Position numbers and translations under genes: made by a program | Source: Ensifer canadensis | GTDB lineage: Bacteria > Pseudomonadota > Alphaproteobacteria > Rhizobiales > Rhizobiaceae | DNA: 64,000 nucleotides | Direction: 5' to 3' | NCBI RefSeq assembly: GCF_017488845.2 | Contig: NZ_CP083371.1 | Span: 1,748,501-1,812,500, forward strand | The notes under the pieces: model-generated | Databases searched by the model: none | What the model was told of the DNA's origin: nothing | The model's input: only the letters and a program-made list of their open reading frames with translations | Part shown: piece by piece, positions 35,602 through 45,104 of the stretch | Layout: the number at the start of each line of letters is the position of its first letter | Numbering within the stretch: the first letter of the stretch is position 1

Positions 35602-36240
35602 TTACAACGGTAGCGGCTTGCCGGCCTGCTCCTGTACGATGTAGTCGGCGTACCAGTCCGGCCAGTTCTCATCATGCTTGCCGCCGGTTCGCTTTTCGTG
35701 CTCGCCGTGGGCGGCTGCCGCGCGCCGTAGCGCGCCTGCGAGTTCGCTCGACGAGGTGAATGTCGTGATGTCCGTGTCGACGCGTCCAGGCAATCGTTCG
35801 GTGACCTCCTGGAGCAGCCAGCCGTTGCCGTCCGGATCGGCGAACGAGGCGGAGGAGCGGTAGCTGCGCCGTTCCGGATCCCTGCCGCTGATTGGCGGCT
35901 GCCCAGGACCGGCGCGGTGGATGATCTCGCTCACGTCGGCGCCGCGACCGATGAGTTCGGCGCGGGCAGCTTCGATATCCGAGACGACGAGATACAGCCC
36001 GCGTGCCGATCCGGGTGCCGCCGACGTCAGCCCTGTGCCGAAGTGGATCGAGCTCGGTGATCCCGGCGGTGTGAACTGTACGACCCGGAATGTGTCACCG
36101 ACCGCGAAGTCGGCGTCGAGCCTCCAACCCAGGCCGTCATAAAAGCGTTTTGCGCGGTCAACGTCCGAAACAGGGATAACAACGACCTCAAGTTTCAGGT
36201 CGACCGTTTGCAGTTTGAGGGTTTTGGTTGCAATGGTCAT
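35602..36240 (-). CDS. VOC family (glyoxalase-like) protein with C-terminal extension
   Basis: The product is 212 residues. A single VOC domain occupies residues 12-150 (LKLEVVVIPVSDVDRAKRFYDGLGWRL; HFGTGLT; SFADPDGNGWLLQEVTERLPG). A C-terminal 50-residue tail is rich in Ala, His, Glu and Lys and ends in WPDWYADYIVQEQAGKPLPL. The tail resembles the C-terminus seen in a glyoxalase/catechol-like VOC subfamily of rhizobia and actinobacteria. AAGGAAAAA precedes the ATG at 36240. It is probably co-transcribed with the epoxide hydrolase (62 bases upstream) and the SDR gene. Reaction unknown. Confidence 0.85.
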   Translation of the reverse strand: MTIATKTLKLQTVDLKLEVVVIPVSDVDRAKRFYDGLGWRLDADFAVGDTFRVVQFTPPGSPSSIHFGTGLTSAAPGSARGLYLVVSDIEAARAELIGRGADVSEIIHRAGPGQPPISGRDPERRSYRSSASFADPDGNGWLLQEVTERLPGRVDTDITTFTSSSELAGALRRAAAAHGEHEKRTGGKHDENWPDWYADYIVQEQAGKPLPL

Positions 36241-36301
36241 GGCTTTTTCCTTGTGGCTGGGAAGGCGGCGCGCCAATGGCGCCCCTTCTTTCTCAAATCG
36301 A

Positions 36302-37657
36302 CTAACGCAGCGACCTGAAGGAGACTCGCAACTCTTCAGTGAAGACTTCCGGCTGTTCCCAGGCCGCAAAGTGCCCGCCCTTAGGCAGACGATTGTAGTG
36401 GATCAGCTTCGGAAAGGCTTTCTCAGTCCAACTGCGGGGGGCGGTGTAGATTTCGTCAGGAAAAGCACTCACCGCGACCGGGATGGTCACGCCCTTGGGC
36501 GCGAAGAAAGCGAGCTTGCTTTCCCAGAAGAGACGGCCCGAAGACAGCCCCGTGTTCGTCAGCCAGTAGAGCGTGATGTTGTCGAGGATGTCATCGCGCG
36601 TCAGCCCTTCACTAGCCCCGTCAAAGACGCGGCCGATCAGCTTCTGGCTCTCCGGATCATGATCAATCATCCATGCGGTAAGGGCGATGGGTGAATCGTC
36701 CAGGCCGTAGAGTGTCTGTGGCCGGGCTCCCATTTCCAACGCGTAGCCGACACGATGCTTGTAGAAGAAATCGAGCTGCTTCCACGCGTACTCCTCGTCG
36801 GCCGTCAGGCCCGTCGGCTGCGGACCGCCGGCCAGCGCCGCGGAAATGTTATCGGGAAGCGTGCCGGGCATGTTGGTGTGGATGCCAAGCAGCCCTTCAG
36901 GCTTCTGTAGCGCCATCTGCTCGTTAACTGCGTCACCCCAGTCGCCGCCCTGCGCGACATATTTCTTGTAACCCAGGCGGTCCATCAGAACGGCCCAGGC
37001 CCGTGCGATACGCTGCGGATCCCAGCCGAGCTCGGTGGGCTTGCCGGAAAAGCCGTACCCGGGGATTGATGGAATTATGACATCAAACGCATCGGCTGCG
37101 GTACCGCCGTGCGCTGTCGGATTGGTCAACGGATCGATGATCTTCAGCTGCTCGATGATCGAGCCGGGCCAACCATGTGTAATGATAACCGGCAGCGCGT
37201 TCGGGTGCTTCGACTTCACCTGAATGAAGTGGATATCGACGCCGTCGATGCTCGTCACGAACTGAGGCAAGGCGTTCAACCTCGCCTCCACCTTTCGCCA
37301 GTCGTGCTGGTTGGCCCAATAGTCGGCAAGCTTCCGCATCGTGGCCAGTCGCACGCCCTGAGTATCGTCCGTGACCAGCTCCTGATCGGGCCACTTGGTT
37401 GCGACGATGCGCCGCTTGAGATCGGCAAGGGCCTCGTCGGCTGCACGGAACTGGAATGGACGAATGGTTTCGTCGACAGCCGGCTGGGCATCGGACGCAC
37501 CGTTTACGGAAGCCTGCGCAACCTGGATGCCGCTGCGCGCAGAAGAACTCGTTTCGGCGTGAGCCACGACCGCGGGAAGAAAAATTGCGATCGTTCCAGC
37601 GAGTGCATAGGCGGCAAGGCGATTGCGCTTGCCAATTATCGAATAGGATCTCGACAT
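36302..37657 (-). CDS. exported epoxide hydrolase (microsomal type)
   Basis: The product is 451 residues with a Sec-type signal peptide (about residues 1-35, ending VVAHAE). An epoxide-hydrolase N-terminal (EHN) lid (IRPFQFRAADEALADLKRRI) precedes an alpha/beta hydrolase core. Visible are HGWPGSIIE (oxyanion loop), GGDWGDAV (nucleophile Asp) and the C-terminal GGHFAAWEQPE (catalytic His). The enzyme would hydrolyse an epoxide in the periplasm. The second ATG (37657) is preferred because AAGAG is correctly spaced there; the first would add two residues. The neighbours are an SDR and a VOC gene on the same strand. Confidence 0.9.
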   Translation of the reverse strand: MSRSYSIIGKRNRLAAYALAGTIAIFLPAVVAHAETSSSARSGIQVAQASVNGASDAQPAVDETIRPFQFRAADEALADLKRRIVATKWPDQELVTDDTQGVRLATMRKLADYWANQHDWRKVEARLNALPQFVTSIDGVDIHFIQVKSKHPNALPVIITHGWPGSIIEQLKIIDPLTNPTAHGGTAADAFDVIIPSIPGYGFSGKPTELGWDPQRIARAWAVLMDRLGYKKYVAQGGDWGDAVNEQMALQKPEGLLGIHTNMPGTLPDNISAALAGGPQPTGLTADEEYAWKQLDFFYKHRVGYALEMGARPQTLYGLDDSPIALTAWMIDHDPESQKLIGRVFDGASEGLTRDDILDNITLYWLTNTGLSSGRLFWESKLAFFAPKGVTIPVAVSAFPDEIYTAPRSWTEKAFPKLIHYNRLPKGGHFAAWEQPEVFTEELRVSFRSLR

Positions 37658-37735
37658 GATCATTCTCTTGTTTCGAGGATCGGCGAGACGCCGCCGACAT
37701 AGGCGTGCATTTCAGTGGGTCGCTGAAGACCGGAA

Positions 37736-38536
37736 TTACCCTGCGGCTCGATATCGAACAGCAGGCGCGCTGAGCGAAAGGTTCGGCATGAGCTTTTGCC
37801 GCGCCGCTTCGTAAGCCTCCCAGTCGCGTGCGTCCGGAAGCGCCGGAATGGTGACCAACTCGCCGAGGTCAAAGCCTGCAAGCGAGGCATCCACCATATC
37901 CTCGGCGGACATGACGATCTCGGTCGGCACATGTTCCAGGGGCGTCCCGGCGATGCCCCAGAAATCGGTCGCCGTGGCACCCGGAAGAACGGCCTGGACG
38001 CGGATATTGTTGTCGGCAAGCTCCTTCTGGAGCGACAGGGTGAAGGCCAGCACGAAGGCTTTGCTCCCGCCATACACACCATTCAGCAGCTCCGGTGCGA
38101 TACCGACGATCGAGGCGATGTTGATGATCGCGCCGGTGCCACGCTTCACGAAGCCGGGCACCGCAGCATAGGTCAACCGCGTCAGCGCATTGACGTTCAG
38201 CGTGATTAGCTCTTCCATCTTGTCGATATCGGACGCCAACAGCGGGGCGGTCGCACCGACGCCGGCATTGTTGACCAGCGTGGTTATGCTGGCATCGGTA
38301 TGTAGCACTTGCTCTACGCGACCGAGATCGTCCTTGTTGCCGAGGTCCGCTCCGATCACTTCGACAGCGCGACCTGTCTCGTCGGTGAGCCGCTTGGCGA
38401 GCGCATTGAGACGCGCCTTGTTGCGGGCCACGAGGATCAGGTCATAGCCCCGGCGCGCCAGCCGATCGGCGTAAATCGCGCCGATACCAGAAGAAGCGCC
38501 GGTAATCAGTGCGGTATCCTTCGAATTCCCAGTCAT
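37736..38536 (-). CDS. short-chain dehydrogenase/reductase
   Basis: The product is 266 residues. It carries LITGASSGIGAIYADRLARRG (NAD(P)-binding), NNAGVGATAPL, NIASIVGIAPELLNGVYGGSK (catalytic Ser, Tyr and Lys) and a C-terminal substrate loop. It starts the run of same-strand genes SDR-epoxide hydrolase-VOC-GlxA. I chose the internal ATG at 38536 because GGAGAT is correctly spaced there. Substrate unknown, perhaps an alcohol or ketone related to the epoxide hydrolase step. Confidence 0.88.
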   Translation of the reverse strand: MTGNSKDTALITGASSGIGAIYADRLARRGYDLILVARNKARLNALAKRLTDETGRAVEVIGADLGNKDDLGRVEQVLHTDASITTLVNNAGVGATAPLLASDIDKMEELITLNVNALTRLTYAAVPGFVKRGTGAIINIASIVGIAPELLNGVYGGSKAFVLAFTLSLQKELADNNIRVQAVLPGATATDFWGIAGTPLEHVPTEIVMSAEDMVDASLAGFDLGELVTIPALPDARDWEAYEAARQKLMPNLSLSAPAVRYRAAG

Positions 38537-38861
38537 GACAATCTCCATCAGGTTGAATTTCCAGCCCTGATGTTAAGACGAAGCCTGCCCGTCTCAAATG
38601 TCGTATATCCGTCAATTTAGGACGCGCGCCCAGCGCCCGGCTCGAATACGAGGAGCGTTCAGCGCGCCGGCACGAAGGATGGCGGTCGGCTCGCTTGAAC
38701 TCTTTCAGCGCAAGCGCGACACAGCAGACGACATCCTGTCGTCTGACTGCTTCACGGGGCCGTCTTCGACGATCTCGACCAGCGTTATGATCCGATTGGC
38801 CGGCGGACAGGCTTGGCACGTGGGCGCCGGCGCGGCCCCGGTGGCGCGCGCCGGACCGCAA

Positions 38862-39056
38862 CTAGGCCTGCAGAAACGTCAGCAGCGTCATGGTAGCACA
38901 GCCGGACGAAGCCGGGTTCTGGCCGATAACCAGCCGATCGTCCATGACGGTAAAATCGGCCCATTCGCCAGCTTTTTCATAATGGCCGCCCAGACGTTTC
39001 AGTTCGTGCTCGACGAGGAAGGGCCTCGTGACCAACAAATCCTCGCTTCGGTCCAC
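38862..39056 (-). pseudogene. DJ-1/PfpI glutamine amidotransferase-like protein, C-terminal fragment
   Basis: The minus strand encodes 64 codons ending TRPFLVEHELKRLGGHYEKA, then EWADFTVMDDRLVIGQNPAS, the typical C-terminus of type 1 glutamine-amidotransferase-like (PfpI/HchA) proteins. An in-frame TGA precedes the fragment, and the nucleophile elbow is absent. The 38537-38861 stretch is non-coding as far as I can see. Confidence 0.7.
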
Positions 39057-39592
39057 TCAAGTACAGGCTGTCCTATCCTCGGGTGTAGCCTTCCCTCTCC
39101 CTTGATCCGATCGACCGCCAACATCCGTCAACATAGACTCCGCCACGTGACACGTCTCAATCACGCAAAACAGGAGCGCATCATGTCGCAGGCAGAGCTG
39201 GTCGCCTGGTATGACCTGCACCGCTCGAAGGCGACGCCGAAAAACGACTGGAGCTGATGGCCATGGCCTCGGATGAGGCCACCCCGCGCGCCTGCGCGCT
39301 GCTGTGTCAGAATGCCCTCGCCGTCCTGCGGGTAGCGACGCTCATTGGTACCTTCTTGCGCGACGGCGTCGGCTTCTGGCTGGTGACGGGTTTGTGCGCA
39401 GCCCCTATGGCTGCGGCTCGCATCCGTTGGCCGCTTTGCGCCATAGAACGAACCCGCTCGCGCGGGAGGGGCGCGGGCTGAGGCGTGTGCCTCGTTGAAG
39501 GCATCGGTGAGGCTTTGATCGATCAGAGGTGACGGGCGGACGAAGACCTCCGAGCATGAAGGGGTCAACCTTCAGCTTGAGAGGAGCATCCG
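39057..39592. other. no gene recognised
   Basis: I see no supported gene in this 536-base stretch upstream of the recombinase. It may include the left end of the IS91-type element, whose terminus I could not place. Confidence 0.4.
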
Positions 39593-40501
39593 ATGACCGT
39601 CCCCCATTCACATCCGTCCGGCAGCGCGCTTCGTGAGCGCATGATCGAAGACATGTCCATGCGCGGCTTCACCGAGGACACGCGCCGTGACTATATCCGT
39701 TGCGTGAAGGCACTTGCCACCTTCATCGGCCGTTCCCCGGACACGGCGACGGCTGAAGATCTGCGCCGGTTCCAGTTGCACCAAACCCAGATGGGCATGC
39801 ATCCGCCGAGCATCAACAGTTCGGTCTCGGCGCTGCGCTTCTTCTTCACCGTGACGATCGACCGGCCCGATCTGTCTCGCCGCCTGACCCTGATCCATCA
39901 GCCGCGCAAGCTGCCGCTGGTGCTGAGCGTCGCGGAGGTAGTACGGCTGCTCGACGCCGCACCGGGGCCGAAGTACAAGGCTGCCCTCGGCACGGCCTAT
40001 GGCGCCGGATTGCGGGTGTCGGAGATCGTGGCGCTCAAGGTGACCGATATCGACTCGACACGCATGCTGATCCGCGTCGAACAGGGCAAGGGGCGCAAGG
40101 ATCGCCACGCCATGCTGTCGCCGCAACTGCTCGAGTTGCTGCGGGCTTGGTGGCGCGAAGGCAAGCGCCGCGGCGTAATGCTGCCGCAGGGCTGGCTGTT
40201 TCCGGGCCGCAACCCGATCACGCCACTCTCCACGCGGCAGATGAACCGCGTCGTCCATACCGCCGCGCAAGCCGCCAAGATCAAGAAGCGGGTGACGCCG
40301 CACACGCTGCGCCACAGCTTCGCCACGCATCTGCTGGAGCAGGACGTCGACATCCGCGTCATCCAGGTCCTGCTCGGCCATGCCAAACTTGATACGACCG
40401 CGCTCTATGCCCGCGTCGCCACCAAGACCATCCGCGCCGTGATGAGCCCGCTCGACCGGATCAGACTTCTGACAGAGAACGAGACCAGACCGGACGCGTG
40501 A
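39593..40501 (+). CDS. tyrosine recombinase/integrase of an IS91-type element
   Basis: The product is 302 residues. An N-terminal SAM-like DNA-binding domain (about residues 10-95) precedes the catalytic domain with GAGLRVSEIVALKVTDID (Arg), HTLRHSFATHL (His-x-x-Arg) and HAKLDTTALYARV (Tyr). It is followed three bases later by an IS91-type transposase, an arrangement seen in several rhizobial IS91-family elements, so it probably belongs to the element rather than to a phage. GAGAGGAG precedes the ATG. Confidence 0.88.
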   Translation: MTVPHSHPSGSALRERMIEDMSMRGFTEDTRRDYIRCVKALATFIGRSPDTATAEDLRRFQLHQTQMGMHPPSINSSVSALRFFFTVTIDRPDLSRRLTLIHQPRKLPLVLSVAEVVRLLDAAPGPKYKAALGTAYGAGLRVSEIVALKVTDIDSTRMLIRVEQGKGRKDRHAMLSPQLLELLRAWWREGKRRGVMLPQGWLFPGRNPITPLSTRQMNRVVHTAAQAAKIKKRVTPHTLRHSFATHLLEQDVDIRVIQVLLGHAKLDTTALYARVATKTIRAVMSPLDRIRLLTENETRPDA

Positions 40502-40504
40502 CGC

Positions 40505-41719
40505 GTGGCGGTGAGCCGCCCGTTACTAGAGGTCGCCGATATCTTCCACCGCCATGGCGCCGCCTGGCGCACGGCCCATGCCGGTCACTTGAGCCTCGGC
40601 CAGTTGAAGGTGATGGCGGCGATCGAGAACTGCCGCACCGCAGCCCTCGGCGGTCACGTCGAGGCATGCGAGGACTGCGGCCATAGCCGCATCGCCTACA
40701 ACAGTTGCCGCAATCGGCACTGCCCCAAGTGCCAGGATGCGGCGGCAAGGGAATGGCTCGCCGCGCGCCAGGCCGATCTGCTGCCCGTCGGCTACTTCCA
40801 TGTCGTCTTCACACTGCCGGTCGAGATCGCCGACATCGCCTTTCACAACAAGGCGGTCATTTATGGTCTCCTGTTCCATGCCGCCGCGCAGGCCATGCTC
40901 ACCATCGCGGCCGATCCCAAGCACCTGGGCGCCCACATCGGCATCACCGCCGTGCTGCATACGTGGGGCTCGGCGATGACCCATCATCCGCATGTCCACA
41001 TGATCGTGCCCGGCGGCGGCATCGCGCTCGATGGTGAGCGATGGGTGTCCTGCCGGCCCGGCTTCCTCCTGCCCGTGCGCGTGCTCTCAAGGCTGTTCCG
41101 CCGCCTCTTCCTGGCGAAGCTCACTGAGGCCCATGCCGCCGGCCAGCTGAAGTTCTTCGGCGATCATGCGAGCTTAAGCGAGCGCAGCTCCTTTGTTAAA
41201 TTCCTGGTGCCGCTCAGAAAAAAGAACTGGTTCGTCTACGCCAAGCCACCCTTCGCCGGACCCGAGGCCGTTCTGGCGTATCTGTCGCGCTACACCCATC
41301 GCGTCGCCATCTCCAACAGCCGGCTGATCGCGCTCGATGGCTCTGGTGTGACGTTCCGCTACAAGGACTACCGTCGCAGCGGTGACGAGCGTTATCGGGC
41401 CATGACGCTCGATCCAGATGAATTCATTCGCCGCTTCCTGCTTCACGTGCTGCCCATGGGCTTCCATCGCATCCGACACTATGGACTGCTTGCCAGCGCC
41501 GGCCGCGCGGCAAATGTCGCCCGCGCCCGCGTGCTTCTCGCCGCGCCCCAGCCTGAAATCGGCCGATCCGATGATGCCGATACTGCTGCCCCACCAGACT
41601 GGCGGCCGCCCTGTCCGTGCTGCGGCGGGCGCATGATCATCATCGAGACCTTCGAGCGCGACAACCACGCCCAAGCACCGCCATCCGCCGCCTCAACAAC
41701 AAGGCCCCAAACGCCATGA
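40505..41719 (+). CDS. IS91-family (HUH, Y2-type) transposase
   Basis: The product is 404 residues. An N-terminal zinc finger (CEDCGHSRIAYNSCRNRHCPKCQ) precedes the HUH nuclease core (HHPHVHMIVPGGGIALDG) and the conserved YLSRYTHRVAISNSRL region containing the catalytic Tyr. A second zinc cluster (CPCCGGRM) lies near the C-terminus. Such transposases move by rolling-circle replication and do not create target duplications. It starts at a GTG three bases after the recombinase gene stops. The next 450 bases (41720-42168) show no gene. Confidence 0.9.
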   Translation: MAVSRPLLEVADIFHRHGAAWRTAHAGHLSLGQLKVMAAIENCRTAALGGHVEACEDCGHSRIAYNSCRNRHCPKCQDAAAREWLAARQADLLPVGYFHVVFTLPVEIADIAFHNKAVIYGLLFHAAAQAMLTIAADPKHLGAHIGITAVLHTWGSAMTHHPHVHMIVPGGGIALDGERWVSCRPGFLLPVRVLSRLFRRLFLAKLTEAHAAGQLKFFGDHASLSERSSFVKFLVPLRKKNWFVYAKPPFAGPEAVLAYLSRYTHRVAISNSRLIALDGSGVTFRYKDYRRSGDERYRAMTLDPDEFIRRFLLHVLPMGFHRIRHYGLLASAGRAANVARARVLLAAPQPEIGRSDDADTAAPPDWRPPCPCCGGRMIIIETFERDNHAQAPPSAASTTRPQTP

Positions 41720-42168
41720 CCGCGACCCGCCCGTCACGCACCATTCCTGCCCAGGAACCTCGTCGTCCCCGGAAGGATAACTTCGTCCGCCCGCGTCGAA
41801 CGTCGCAACTAAACACACCAAATCGACCTCGCTGGAACCACCAGGCCGCAGCATGCGCGGCACCGGCGAAGTTCGCTCCGACCTCACCATGATCATTACC
41901 ACCCCTCAGCCGCACTTCGGCCGAACACCACCCAACGAAAACGACAAATCCCCATAGACCGGCAACCGCGCTTTCCATCCCGCGGGTTCTTTCACTGGAG
42001 GCTTTCGGACGCCGGCCCGAGCCAGGCCAACGCGTGGAGCGCCAGCATCCGAAACCCATCACACAAGCGGTCGTCCTATGCCTCGCAAGATTTATGGGGC
42101 CGGCACGGGTGATTTCCGACGCGTAGAGTGTAATCTGGCAAACCGTCGAGCACGTGGAGAGAGCGCCA

Positions 42169-42507
42169 ATGCCCCGTTTTCTTGCCGTTTACACCATGAA
42201 GCCCGAAGACCTCGCCTCCTTTCGGAGGCTGCCCAAAGCCGAGCAGGACGCGATCGACGCCGTCGGCATAGAACAGTGGGCCGCGTGGGAGAACAGAAAC
42301 GCCGCATCCATCCTTGATCGTGGTGGCATGGTCGGCAAGACGACGCGTATAACGAAGGACGGTGTCGCCAACGCCGTGAACCCCTTCTGCGGTTACCTTG
42401 TCGTCGAAGCGGAAACCATCGACGCTGCGGCACGGCTGTTCAAAGACCACCCGCACATCACCGTGTTTCCAGGTGACGGCGTAGATATCATGCCCTTTTT
42501 AACATGA
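42169..42507 (+). CDS. small YCII-like hypothetical protein
   Basis: The product is 112 residues, starting MPRFLAVYTMKPEDLASFRRLP. It has an alternating beta-alpha-beta pattern and an acidic C-terminus (HPHITVFPGDGVDIMPFLT), which resembles YCII/YciI-related domains that form dimeric ferredoxin-like folds. No catalytic residues can be assigned with certainty. GGAGAG precedes the ATG. It is isolated between two mobile elements and probably an accessory gene. The following 434 bases (42508-42941) contain no gene I can support. Confidence 0.65.
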   Translation: MPRFLAVYTMKPEDLASFRRLPKAEQDAIDAVGIEQWAAWENRNAASILDRGGMVGKTTRITKDGVANAVNPFCGYLVVEAETIDAAARLFKDHPHITVFPGDGVDIMPFLT

Positions 42508-43009
42508 ACTCCTCCGGGTCAGCATCAGCCGTCGGCGGTTCCCCCATCTGAGGCGGCGGAGGCCGCGAACGGCAGCTTATGGCAAGAAGCAATCGTTGGT
42601 GGCATTAGCTACATAATTCCTCAAACTCCGATGGTAGGACTCTGATAGATTGCCTCCGGCTGGCCAACGCCACGATCAGGATCTGGCCAGCCGACATGAT
42701 CTGTTGGCCGAAGGCATCGCAGCTTCGATCGAAATCGTCCGCTTTTAGCGCATTCCCTCGCCCGTCGACGGCCGATGCGCAGGGCCGCAATTAAACGCGG
42801 TCAACGTCTCAAGACATTTGCCACAAGATCCCAGGAATGCGGAAGAAATTGATCTTCAAGTTCATATGCATAGGCAGCATTGGTGGCCTTCGCTACCGAA
42901 CTGCGTACGGTTCGTATCGGCTAGTTGGATTGCTACAGCGTAAACTCATAAAATTTCTTGGCATTTATCGGCCGCCGTGATTCAAGGCTTCGAAATAGGG
43001 AAGCATTTG

Positions 43010-43438
43010 ATGACGCGTCGTCGCTACGAACTGACTGACCACGAATGGTCGATCATATCGCCGTTGTTGCCCAACAAGCCACGCGGTGTTGCCCGCGTTG
43101 ATGATCGGCGGGTATTGAATGGCATCCTCTGGCGGTTTCGAACGGGCTCGCCTTGGGCGGAAGTTCCGGAACGCTATGGCCCGCCGACGACCTGTTACAA
43201 CCGCTTCGTCCGCTGGCGCAAAGCCGGGGTATGGGATCGGCTTCTTGAAGCGGTGTCCAAGGCCTACGATGGCGACATCGTCATGATCGACTCGACCTGT
43301 GTCCGCGTTCACCAGCACGCGGCCACGGGAAAAAAGGGGATGGAGACGATGGTGGCATGGGACGTTCCCGCGGCGGGCTTACGAGCAAAATCCACGCGCT
43401 CGTCGATGCCGAAGGTCGCCCCGTCAATCTGCGTCTGA
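43010..43438 (+). CDS. IS427-group transposase, first frame
   Basis: The product is 142 residues, the N-terminal part of an IS5-family transposase (YELTDHEWSIISPLLPNKPRG; LNGILWRFRTGSPWAEVPERYGP; MIDSTCVRVHQHAAT with the first catalytic Asp). The frame then diverges after a run of As (GGGAAAAAAGGGG), which suggests programmed frameshifting onto the second frame. This is the usual expression mode in the IS427 group. Confidence 0.85.
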   Translation: MTRRRYELTDHEWSIISPLLPNKPRGVARVDDRRVLNGILWRFRTGSPWAEVPERYGPPTTCYNRFVRWRKAGVWDRLLEAVSKAYDGDIVMIDSTCVRVHQHAATGKKGMETMVAWDVPAAGLRAKSTRSSMPKVAPSICV

Positions 43439-43773
43439 CTGGTGGACAGATCGCCGATTGTGCCGAAGCCGACGCGCTGACGGATGAGCTTGGCGAGGGG
43501 GACATCCTGCTGGCCGACAAGGGTTATGACACGAATGCGATTCGGGCCAAGGCCGCCGAGCGAAAGGCCTGGGCCAACATCCCGCCGAAGAGTAATCGCA
43601 AGGGCTCTTTCGTGTTTTCGCGCTGGGTCTATCGGCAACGCAATCTCGTGGAACGGTTCTTCAACAGGATCAAGCAGTTCCGAGGCATCGCAACCCGATA
43701 TGACAAGCGCCCGGAAAACTACCTCGCCGCCGTAAAGCTCGTCGCAACAAGAATATGGTGCCAAAGTTTATGA
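43357..43773 (+). CDS. IS427-group transposase, second frame
   Basis: The product is 138 residues, the C-terminal part of the transposase: GRSRGGLTSKIHALVDAEGR, then LLADKGYDTNAIRAKA (second Asp) and RQRNLVERFFNRIKQFR (Glu). It overlaps the first frame by about 80 bases and is made as a fusion after frameshifting at the A-run near 43330. Confidence 0.85.
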   Translation: MGRSRGGLTSKIHALVDAEGRPVNLRLTGGQIADCAEADALTDELGEGDILLADKGYDTNAIRAKAAERKAWANIPPKSNRKGSFVFSRWVYRQRNLVERFFNRIKQFRGIATRYDKRPENYLAAVKLVATRIWCQSL

Positions 43774-43984
43774 GTCGACGTCGTAGGGCAAACTGGCGGA
43801 AGGTCTAGGACCACCTACCCCTTCGTCGAGAGCAAACATCGTGAGAACAGCGCCCTGGGGCGATCGCCCGTTGCGCGTGATCTGATTACGCATTGCAGCG
43901 CAATACCGTCCCGATCTCTTGCGGCCTTTCCCAGGCGATCTCTTTTTTTGTGCCGCGGTCGCCAGAACCACCAAGGAGACCAAA

Positions 43985-44386
43985 ATGAAGTCCATCCTAC
44001 GCACCATGCTCGTTTCGGCCATTATCGGCTTCGGGATCTTGCCAGTCGCGGCTGAAGACGGCGCAAAGGTCACGCCATTGATGTCCAAGGATTTGCAAGA
44101 CTATCCGGGAAAAGAGGGACTGATGCTGTCCGTAGAGTATCAGCCAGGCGGCTCCTCACCCGTCCACCGACACGAAGCCCACGCATTCGTGTACGTGCTG
44201 GAGGGCTCGATCGTCATGCAGGTTAAGGGCGGCGAAGAAGTCACCGTTGCTCCTGGAGAAACCTACTACGAGGGCCCCTCCGATATTCACCTGGTCAGCC
44301 GGAACGCGAGCAAGACGAGCCCGGCCAAGTTCATCGTAGTCCTGCTCAAGAAGAAGGACACGCCCGCTGTTATTCCAGTGGAGTGA
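43985..44386 (+). CDS. exported cupin-domain protein
   Basis: The product is 133 residues with a signal peptide (about residues 1-22, ending LPVAAEDG). The rest is a single cupin barrel: GGSSPVHRHEAHAFVYVLEGSIVM (motif 1 with two His and one Glu) and PGETYYEGPSDIHLVSRNAS (motif 2 with His). It is probably a metal-binding periplasmic protein of unknown ligand. CAAGGAGA precedes the ATG at 43985; the frame opens earlier, but that part lacks a start with ribosome-binding site. It is followed 134 bases later by a CMD-type protein. Confidence 0.85.
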   Translation: MKSILRTMLVSAIIGFGILPVAAEDGAKVTPLMSKDLQDYPGKEGLMLSVEYQPGGSSPVHRHEAHAFVYVLEGSIVMQVKGGEEVTVAPGETYYEGPSDIHLVSRNASKTSPAKFIVVLLKKKDTPAVIPVE

Positions 44387-44520
44387 TCGCGGCGAATATC
44401 GCGAAGCGGATCACCCCCATGGGACGACGGCCTGCTTCCCAAGTTCGTCACGTGCGAGCTCGCAACTGCACATTCGATGCATCTCACAGTCGATACTGAT
44501 CAACGAGAAGGAAAGAGACC

Positions 44521-44964
44521 ATGCAACCTCGTCAAAACGACTACTTCAAACTTGCGGAACCAGGCGTCAAACACCTCTTCGCGCTTGAGGGCGCTCTCAA
44601 AAACGGTCCGCTGGAGCCGAAACTGCTACACCTTGTCAAGTTGCGCGCATCACAAATCAATTCGTGTGTGTTCTGCATTCATCTGCACACCACAGAAGCC
44701 CTCAAAGACGGGGAAGAGCCCATGCGCCTCTATTTGCTGACGGGGTGGCGTGAGGCAACGCTTTACTCCCCGCGCGAGCGTGCTGCTCTCGCCTGGACGG
44801 AAGCGCTGACCAACCTCGCGCAGACTGGCGCTCCCGACGATGATTGGGCGCTGATTGAGGCTGCATTTACGGCAGAAGAGCGGTCCTGGTTGTCTCTTGC
44901 CATCGGTGCGATCAATCTTTGGAATCGGCTTCAGGTAGGGTTCAGGGCTACTCATCCCGCTTAA
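44521..44964 (+). CDS. carboxymuconolactone-decarboxylase/AhpD-like protein
   Basis: The product is 147 residues with a CMD domain, residues 35-110 (LHLVKLRASQINSCVFCIHLHTTEALK). The CVFC plus nearby His form the peroxidase-type AhpD active site, so it is more likely an alkylhydroperoxidase-like protein than a decarboxylase. GGAAAGAGACC lies before the ATG. It may be co-transcribed with the cupin gene upstream, a pairing often seen in rhizobial accessory regions. Confidence 0.87.
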   Translation: MQPRQNDYFKLAEPGVKHLFALEGALKNGPLEPKLLHLVKLRASQINSCVFCIHLHTTEALKDGEEPMRLYLLTGWREATLYSPRERAALAWTEALTNLAQTGAPDDDWALIEAAFTAEERSWLSLAIGAINLWNRLQVGFRATHPA

Positions 44965-45104
44965 CGGCTCAACGTGCGCCACTGACACGGCGTCTTTGTG
45001 GCGTGGCGGTCCGAGCCGCCGCGCCTTTCTTGTCGGTTCGAGCCCGGAACGCATCATGAACCCCACGAGCCTCGAACCAACACTCGAAGAAATGCTGTAT
45101 CGCA

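Larger units (their letters stand above)
42942..43775 (+). mobile_element. IS5-family element, IS427 group
   Basis: The element is about 834 bp, bounded by imperfect terminal inverted repeats: AACTCATAAAATTTCTTGGC at the left and GCCAAAGTTTATGAGT at the right. It contains two overlapping transposase frames. Exact ends are uncertain by a few bases. Confidence 0.75.
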
